This document shows positions 57,965 through 64,000 of a stretch of 64,000 nucleotides of DNA, piece by piece (the first letter of the stretch is position 1; every line of letters starts with the position of its first letter). The DNA is from Xenoacremonium recifei (Eukaryota; Ascomycota; Sordariomycetes; Hypocreales; Nectriaceae): assembly GCA_012184525.1 (NCBI GenBank), contig WOFQ01000014.1, positions 62,001 to 126,000 of the forward strand, read 5' to 3'. Below the pieces are notes generated by a model. The model was not told where the DNA came from. It searched no databases and was given only the letters and a program-made list of their open reading frames with translations. Made by a program: the position numbers and the translations under genes.

Positions 57965-58783
57965 ATGTCTTCTCTCCCGCTCGAAGGAATCCCGCATGAG
58001 AAGATCCCGCTCGAAGTGGCTGTTTTCTCCACGTCGTCTGCCCTGACCGCTCAGAACTGCGGCGCCCAGCGCATCGAACTCAATGCCTCCGGATCCTATG
58101 CCGAGGGCGGCACGACTCCCGACCTTGACGACTTCGTGACCGCCGCTCCCCAGCTCAAGATCCCTATCCACATCATGATTCGTCCGCACGGCCCTCCCCT
58201 CAATCCCAGTGAGGACTTCATCTATGACATGGCTGACATCCATGCCATGGTCAGCGCCATCTCTAACTTCAAGGCCACCGGCATGATGAACCCAATCCGT
58301 GGCGACGCTTTTATCTTTGGCCTCCTCGAAGTGGACCCGGAGGATCCAGAGAAGCTCACCGTCGACAAACACTACTGCAAGGAACTCATTGGCATCGCAT
58401 CACCAATACCATGCTACTTCCACCGTGCGTTCGACATCATCGCTGAGCACTTCGACTGGGAGCAGGGCATCGAAGACCTCAAGGACTGCGGCTTCGCTGG
58501 TGTGCTCACCTCTGGCGGCAGGGGCAAATGCAATGAGAACGTTGACCGTCTTGCTGATATTGTCATCGCTGCAGGTAAGGACCTGCAGGTCATCATCGGC
58601 GGTGGCCTCCGTCCCGACAACGTCAAAGAGGTCGTCGGCCACATGATGAGCCATCGCGTGCAGCCAGACTTCTGGGTGCACTCGGCGTGCCTTGCTGGCT
58701 GGCGAGGCGCCCACAACGAGGAGGTTGACGCCGACACAATCATGGGTATCGTCGGTGACCTGGGATGGGATATCACGGCCTAG
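57965..58783 (+). CDS. CutC family copper-homeostasis protein
   Basis: Single exon, 272 aa, ATG at 57965. A TIM-barrel protein of the CutC family; the hallmark segments are present in order: LEVAVFSTSSALTAQNCGAQ, RIELNASGSYAEGGTTPDL, PIHIMIRPHG, FGLLEVD, CYFHRAFDII, FAGVLTSGG, IIGGGLRPDNV. No signal peptide, so cytosolic. CutC has been linked to copper tolerance in bacteria and to copper binding in animals, but its chemical role is not settled. The second part of the metal/active-site cleft (RIELN, MIRP, HRAFD) is intact. Length is close to that of other eukaryotic members. Confidence 0.93.
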   Translation: MSSLPLEGIPHEKIPLEVAVFSTSSALTAQNCGAQRIELNASGSYAEGGTTPDLDDFVTAAPQLKIPIHIMIRPHGPPLNPSEDFIYDMADIHAMVSAISNFKATGMMNPIRGDAFIFGLLEVDPEDPEKLTVDKHYCKELIGIASPIPCYFHRAFDIIAEHFDWEQGIEDLKDCGFAGVLTSGGRGKCNENVDRLADIVIAAGKDLQVIIGGGLRPDNVKEVVGHMMSHRVQPDFWVHSACLAGWRGAHNEEVDADTIMGIVGDLGWDITA

Positions 58784-60758
58784 GTGGCTGGACTCTCGAC
58801 CTTTCGGGGAACTTATCTCGACTACGAAGAATAGGTTCTCTCGGAGGGTAAGAATGTATATGGCCCTGTAATAAGGGGGTTGGAAGAGGGCAGAACATGG
58901 TATAAGGAATGAAACATAGGCTATGGGGAGTATTACGGAGGATCAAGGCTAGGGTAGGCTAGGGTAGGCGAGCAAAGGAATCAAATTCTCGCCACATCTC
59001 TTCTCGCAATGACCCGTGAACGTATACCCGGTGATCACTATATGCCTTCAGTCCTTCAGTCATCTCATGACTCCACCATCCATTGCATCATATTATCCAA
59101 TCATGATTATCAGTCATAAACCAGGTATGTTATTGATAGAAGTGAAGTTTATGTTCTATAACTGGTGACACTCGTTCAAGTCTCAAGACGCATTGAGGTC
59201 GATAGTTCCCGAGAAGCCACTATACACGAGCTCAAGAGCATACTGGCCTATAATATGGTTCCCATAAATCAAATCAACTCTAACCCTAAAACCACTACCA
59301 CGGGATGCTCAAATTTGTTCTAAAGAAAGAGACAAAGTCTTGAGAACTTGTTCCAGATCTGAAACCATCAAGTTTAGGAAAACGCTTGATTTGCTTTTGG
59401 TTGTGTATTTTGATTCGCGTCTTGTACTCTGGTGTCGGGTTTGCACGCAGGTTCCGTTGATATACCACCTGATACTATGCATTCTTCTTGTAACTTTAAG
59501 CATAGTATCGGTGTTTATGGCAACATCTGTAACCTTCTCTCTAACGTTCTTCCATATTCTGCGCTAGCGTATTTGTCCCCTTCCCTCGCGGTATATCCAC
59601 GTCGACCTCTCCTGTTGATCGCGAACGAATAGAACGCTCCTCGACCACTCTCTCTTCAGACTGCCCGAAGCGCCTGGACCAATGTGTGGAAGGAGGAGAT
59701 CGTAGAGTGCGTTATAAAAGAGTAAAAGGTGGATAGCAGCTGTGAAGATTCATATTGCGTACCCTGGGGGCCTGGCTTCCTTCCCGGTCTTCCTGACAAG
59801 TAAACACCTCAGCGTGCTTGAAGATTCGAGAAGAACTGGAGAGCCGAAAACTTTCTAAGTTGGCCGCAGTGCAGAGGTCGGATAAGTATGTGTCAGAAAG
59901 CAGAGGCAAAGGCGTTAGTTAAACCTTCAAGGCCTCGTCGTCCTGCAGTTATCGGAGGGGAAGATAGTTCTAGCCAAACTGTCCGCGACCACATCCTTCC
60001 TGCCGGTGGGGATTCAGTGATTCTTCGAGAGAGATTCCGCATGCAATGATTCGCTATTTCTAAAGTCAAGATAATAATAATGGGTTCTTGGGTTAGACGG
60101 CTGGAGAATGGTGGTGTTCAGGGCAGTGACGTTTATACTCTCGGATGGAATATCACGGCCCCGGGCTCAAACGTATTCCGGCGACGTTGGATAAATGCAA
60201 ACCGCACGTTTAGGGCACTCAGTTCAGTGACCCATCGAGCATATATTCCTTCATGGTTGGTGGAAGTTAGGGATCATGTCAGAGGCTCGTGATAGGTGTG
60301 AATAGTTGCCCGCTGTCGGGTCTGAAAGTTCAGCACTTTGTACGAACCAAGTCTGTCACCGAGATAGAGATGTTCGTTTAACTTGAAATTTGGTTCATGG
60401 TTTTATTTTCTTCATCATCCAGTCATGAACCTATCGAGTTTGACTCCAGCTCCAGGACAGTCGAGAGGTGTCTTTGATCTAAGGTAGGAAACGTAAACAG
60501 CTACTCGATTTAGGAACACGCTAGCAGCAGCAGTAGGGTCACGATGCTTCAGCCTCAGATGTCTCATTGATATCATGACTACAATTTACCGTCGGTAGTT
60601 TAGGGGTATATTGGCCGTTAATAACCCTGTAATTCCTTTTGAGGAGAAAGTTTGCTCTCGGCCCATCACGCTGCCTTTACTGAAGACGCTGTGGCTAGAG
60701 TAAGAGGACATCGACTCGAAGCAACTCTATGGTTCTCCCCCAACCCTTAAGTGGCGCC
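58784..60758. other. Convergent intergenic region
   Basis: About 2 kb between the 3' ends of the CutC and QTRT2 genes. It includes a small direct repeat GCTAGGGTAG x2 at about 58948-58968 and, at 60133-60150, an 18-bp near-copy of the last codons of CutC. Scattered AT-rich stretches; no gene recognised. Confidence 0.5.
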
Positions 60759-62257
60759 TCATTCCCGCTTCTCCGCGAAGCCCTTTTCCTCCAGCACCAA
60801 ACCATCAACGTCTGGCACAACTGGCGTCTCAATAGCATCATTCACAGGAGTGACTTCTCCGGTGACAGCTTCAGCAGGAGTCTGGTCGTCGACGTTGAAA
60901 GCTTGCCAGCTAGGCTCGTTTATCTTGGCTTGACCAGCGATGCTCTTGAAATGGTATCCTCTAGCACGAGGACGCGTCCCACTACCCTGAGGCAGTTCCG
61001 AATCATAAGAAGCCGAAAACTGGCGGCTATATTCTTCAAACTTCTCAACGCTCTCACTCAGTGCCTTTCGAATGTCTGCGAAGAACTCGGAAAAGACCCA
61101 GTGGTTATGAATCTGGAGTAAATTCCACCCCAACATCTCTTTGGCGTTGAGGAGATGGACTAAGAAAGCCCGGTGGTGGTTAGTGCAGGTGTAGCACTGG
61201 CAGCCCTCTAGGAGAGGGGTCATGGACGTCGTGTGCTCAGGGGACCACATGTCGATACCCAAAGGAAGGATCTCCGTGGTCGTGGGAGGGGGGAAGGTGA
61301 AGGTGAGAGCAACTCCGGCGTCGGAAATGCTGTTCATGAGCGGGAGTGTGCAGATGTCGACGCCAAGGGCGACTTGGCGAAGGATATCATGAGGAGATTT
61401 GGATGGACCGAAGGATAGTCGAGGCAAGTTTAGAAGGGGCGGGTAGTTGACTAGCTCGGGCATGAGATTGACATCGTAAATAGATAGTCCAGAAAGTTGA
61501 TGTCGCACATCCTTGGAGAGATGTCTGAGATAATCCCATTGGATGGGGTATTCGACTGGGAGGACAGGAGCGAAGATAGAGACACCCATGGGGTTAAGAT
61601 GTTCCTGGGGATCTGAACGCTCAAAGAAGTCATCCAACCACTCTTCCGTCCGCTCGACCATGCGAATCTGACGTTTTGAGGGAGGAGTTGTGCTCGTGTG
61701 GAAGAGATCAGCCGGTGGGATGACAATGTCTGGCTGCAGGGCTTCAACAGTCGATGCGAACTCCTTGACTGTCAACTGGCGGAAGCCTGTCGAGGTGAAG
61801 ATGCTGAGATGCGAGTCGGTGTTCCCGACTGGGGTTGTGACAGCAGGAAAGCGTCTGCAGCCAAGGACGAGGGTTCTATCTCTCGCAAAGGCTGTAAACT
61901 TGTGAAGATTCCGCGTCTGACCAGGGGCCATATTAAGGATAGGCGGCTCTTTCTTGTCAAGGACTATACTGCGGGTCAGACTTGTATATCATGACAACAT
62001 CAAAAAGACTTACAATCTTCCAGAGCCAGATAGGCGCCCTCAAACTTCGTATGTCTGGACACATTGTCGGGAGTGAGATGAGGAATGACACCGCGGGAGG
62101 CCACAGCCAGAAAATTTGGCGTCTCGATGGTTTTGCGGTTTGGGATTGCAAGACGCCCCAAGCGGGGGATACCGACGTCTGCCGCTGCTGGCCTTAAAAG
62201 CTCAAACATGATGTGGGCTGAGTCTTTGGCAGAGTTGTCGAGTGTTGGTTCGGTCAT
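60759..62257 (-). CDS. QTRT2: Queuine tRNA-ribosyltransferase accessory subunit 2
   Basis: Two exons, 62257-62014 and 61963-60759, with a 50-nt intron (GTAAGT, TATAG); 482 aa. The start is the first ATG (MTEPTLDNS); the frame upstream has only a TTG. The TGT fold is visible: GIPRLGRLAIPNRKTIETPN and FLAVASRGVIPHLTPDNV near the N-terminus, FTSTGFRQLTVKEF, LGVDICTLPL, and the structural zinc site CQCYTCTNHH (about 334-343) with a downstream His in LLQIHNHWVFSEF. It lacks the motifs of the catalytic subunit around the nucleophilic Asp, as expected of the accessory partner that forms a heterodimer with QTRT1 to insert queuine at position 34 of GUN-anticodon tRNAs. Residues from about 395 onward are a species-specific acidic tail. 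Its partner is not in this window. Confidence 0.88.
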
Positions 62258-63091
62258 CTTGACATATCTTGATGAGAGGAGGGGCGTTGAGTTGGGAGTC
62301 AAGGGAATGTTTTTTTTTTACGTCAGAGAAGAGGACTCAGAATGAACGGAGAGCAGATGATTAAAAATGAGTCGGTTGAAAAAGGCCCCTGCGACTCATG
62401 CCAAGACTCAGCAGTAGAGAGCGGATGTGGTTTGTTGCTAAAACACACAAACCGAGTTGAGCCTGAGTCTTTGAGGCACCGCCTTGGCAGCAGATTTGCT
62501 AGATCACCGTGTGCGACGGCACAGTGTGAAAGTCCAGCACTGTGAGGCTGGTTCCTGATCTTATCGGCTGCGCCACACCACCTTCTCGGTCGAATCGGCT
62601 TGCCGGGATCTTAGCCAGGGTCCATCCACCCAGATCTGGCTCGTATTCGGTCGGGCCCTGTCACTGTCCACTCTCGACTGCCGGCGGCTGGGCATAAGGC
62701 AACCATAAACCCGCCATTATGCTTGTCCAAGTGCTACGGAGGGTCCGGCAGTGAGTTCTGAACCACGCAACTTCATGACGGCATTTCCGTGAAAGCCGCA
62801 GAGTGCCATCACTTCATCACCAGACCGCCTCGCTCACCATTCTCACCAATCAGCCGCGCCTTGCTTACGGCAGCCGCCCCCACCGCCGGCCTAGCCCTGC
62901 GGATCGTCCGGATCGAGAGAGCTCCAGTCGCTCGCTCGGCCTCTAAACATTAAAGCCCAGCCCACGCGCACGCCATGCCCCGGACTTATGAATAGCGAGA
63001 GCGAGCCGAGAGCCAGAGCCAAAGCCAGAACGAACCCCAGCTTTCGTGCTTCCGTCTCTTGTTCTTGTTGCGCTTGCTGAGACTTCTCGAG
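62258..63091. other. Divergent promoter region
   Basis: About 830 bp between the QTRT2 gene and the LCCL gene. A T9 run lies near 62311. A perfect 7-bp inverted repeat CACAGTG...CACTGTG is at about 62520-62544. No gene supported. Confidence 0.5.
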
Positions 63092-64000
63092 ATGGTCAAG
63101 ACCAACGAAGAGGACGAGTCTCAGCCCTTCGTGGCTGGTTCCGACGACGAACAGCAACAGGACTCCTTCGACGACCTCATCAACGCCTCCCTCAACGCCC
63201 CCCGCGACAGCCTCGACCACCCGCACCTGCGATCCGATGCCGGCCATCCCGACGCACCACTCGATGACGATGCGCGCCTCGACTTCGAGGACGACAGCGG
63301 CCCGCCCACGCCGCGCTTCCTCCAGGACGAGGGCAGCTGGAAGCGCTGGCGCTGGGTGCCCTACTCGCTGCGCCGTGTCTCGCACCGCATCGCCAAATGG
63401 TCCAAGGGCCCGGTCAGCCCGCAGCCGCACCGCATCCGCCCGATCTTCCCCATGGTCCAGGAGTACCCCCTGTGGCTGGTCGAGCGCTTCATGCCCAAGC
63501 AGCGCAAGCACCGCGTGTGGCTGGTCATGGGCTACTTCTTCGTCTGGGTGCTGACCTTTGCGCTGGTCAAGCGCCAGGGCACGCTGGCCACGGAGATTGC
63601 AGGCTGGGGGGAGCCGCAGAAGATTGGGTGCGGCGTGACGTACTGGGGCGCGGGCAATAAGTGTGGCATTGATGGCTCTGATTGCCGGCCGTTCAACGGC
63701 AGTGGATTTCCCTTTCGGTGCGCGGCCAACTGCGAGAGCTTCCATGTGCTCAATCCGCGGGCCGTAGGCGACAAGGAAGTCATCTACCGGCCTCTGGTCA
63801 TAGGCGGGCCCTCCAGCAGCGGAAACGACAAGACGCCCATATACCGCGGTGATTCGTACATCTGCGGCGCGGCTATCCATGCGGGCGTCATCTCCAACGA
63901 GCACGGCGGTTGTGGTGTTGTTCAGCTGGTCGGGAATCAGCAAGAGTATGTTGGGTCGAAGCACAATGGAATCTCTAGTGTCAGCTTCGACTCGTACTTC
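63092..64000 (+). CDS. LCCL-domain membrane protein, N-terminal part (cut by window end)
   Basis: The frame is open from ATG 63092 to the last base, 303 codons, with no stop. Residues 1-85 are acidic and disordered (cytosolic). A conserved juxtamembrane stretch follows (WKRWRWVPYSLRRV, FPMVQEYPLWLVERFMPKQR) and then one transmembrane helix at about 141-158 (WLVMGYFFVWVLTFALV). The LCCL domain starts at about 178: IGCGVTYWGAGNKCGIDGSDC, CAANCESFHVLNPRAVGD, YICGAAIHAGVISNEHGGCG, with the YICxAAIHAG signature intact. Fungal members usually continue with several more helices beyond the LCCL domain; that part lies outside the window. Function is unknown in fungi. The opposite strand has a 357-codon open frame across the same region, which is a shadow of this gene's G+C-rich third positions. 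Confidence 0.92.
   Translation, partial: MVKTNEEDESQPFVAGSDDEQQQDSFDDLINASLNAPRDSLDHPHLRSDAGHPDAPLDDDARLDFEDDSGPPTPRFLQDEGSWKRWRWVPYSLRRVSHRIAKWSKGPVSPQPHRIRPIFPMVQEYPLWLVERFMPKQRKHRVWLVMGYFFVWVLTFALVKRQGTLATEIAGWGEPQKIGCGVTYWGAGNKCGIDGSDCRPFNGSGFPFRCAANCESFHVLNPRAVGDKEVIYRPLVIGGPSSSGNDKTPIYRGDSYICGAAIHAGVISNEHGGCGVVQLVGNQQEYVGSKHNGISSVSFDSYF

Noticed and set aside
58948..58968. CTAGGGTAGG direct repeat resembling telomeric TTAGGG
   Set aside because: Only two units and not the canonical hexamer; too short for an interstitial telomere claim.
62500..62580. tRNA-like stretch (minus-strand TGGCGCAGCCG box and a CCAGC/GCTGG stem)
   Set aside because: No proper T-arm with a GTTCRANNC box, acceptor stem only five pairs, and anticodon loop of wrong size. 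More likely a chance hairpin.
62891..63964. 357-codon minus-strand open frame
   Set aside because: Antisense shadow of the LCCL-domain gene; Arg/Ala/Val-rich, no motifs.

Overview
The window is nuclear DNA of a filamentous ascomycete (Pezizomycotina), most likely a sordariomycete. Genes carry many short introns of 45-78 nt with GTAAGT/GTGAGT-type donors and CTAAC/CTGAC-like branch sites. The gene content (Dug3, QTRT2, CutC, LCCL protein, Zn2Cys6 regulator, questin-oxidase-like protein) is typical of that group. Genus and species are not decided here. No ribosomal RNA, convincing tRNA, transposon or CRISPR array was seen.

Layout. 1-9 kb: three plus-strand housekeeping-type genes, namely a low-complexity conserved protein, the large subunit of chromatin assembly factor 1 (PIP box, KER region, acidic domain, C-terminal winged helix) and a large acidic protein with DPW/WGEM motifs. 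9-14.5 kb: a gene-poor stretch holding two small minus-strand cysteine-rich ORFs (69 and 71 codons) that are clearly paralogous to each other. 14.5-31.7 kb: an accessory-looking, transport-rich block with a 16-exon ABCC transporter, an MFS transporter, an NMT1/THI5-like solute-binding-fold protein, a BTB-like protein with a proline-rich N-terminus and a problematic in-frame TAG, an SLC35F5-type transporter, and a tail-anchored heme-oxygenase-like protein. 32-38 kb: a Cdt2-like WD40 protein with two WDxR motifs, followed by a tandem hairpin-forming repeat, and divergently the glutathione-degradation amidotransferase Dug3. 37.8-50.0 kb: about 12 kb without a credible gene, ending in the pyrimidine-rich, uORF-bearing leader of a Zn2Cys6 regulator (50.0-52.7 kb). 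53.9-64 kb: questin-oxidase-like protein, SET/Vps75-type histone chaperone, CutC, queuine tRNA-ribosyltransferase accessory subunit, and an LCCL-domain membrane protein cut by the window end.

Most genes are independent core functions rather than one pathway. The ABC and MFS genes are tandem on one strand and the MFS gene is divergent from the NMT1-like gene, so this trio may share regulation, but no biosynthetic backbone enzyme is present. Exon coordinates were read by hand from splice signals and reading frame; each proposed multi-exon model gives an uninterrupted frame of whole codons. The most unusual items are the paired small cysteine-rich proteins, the 12-kb gene desert before the regulator, the hairpin repeat array behind the Cdt2-like gene, and the duplicated leader plus in-frame stop of the BTB-like gene.
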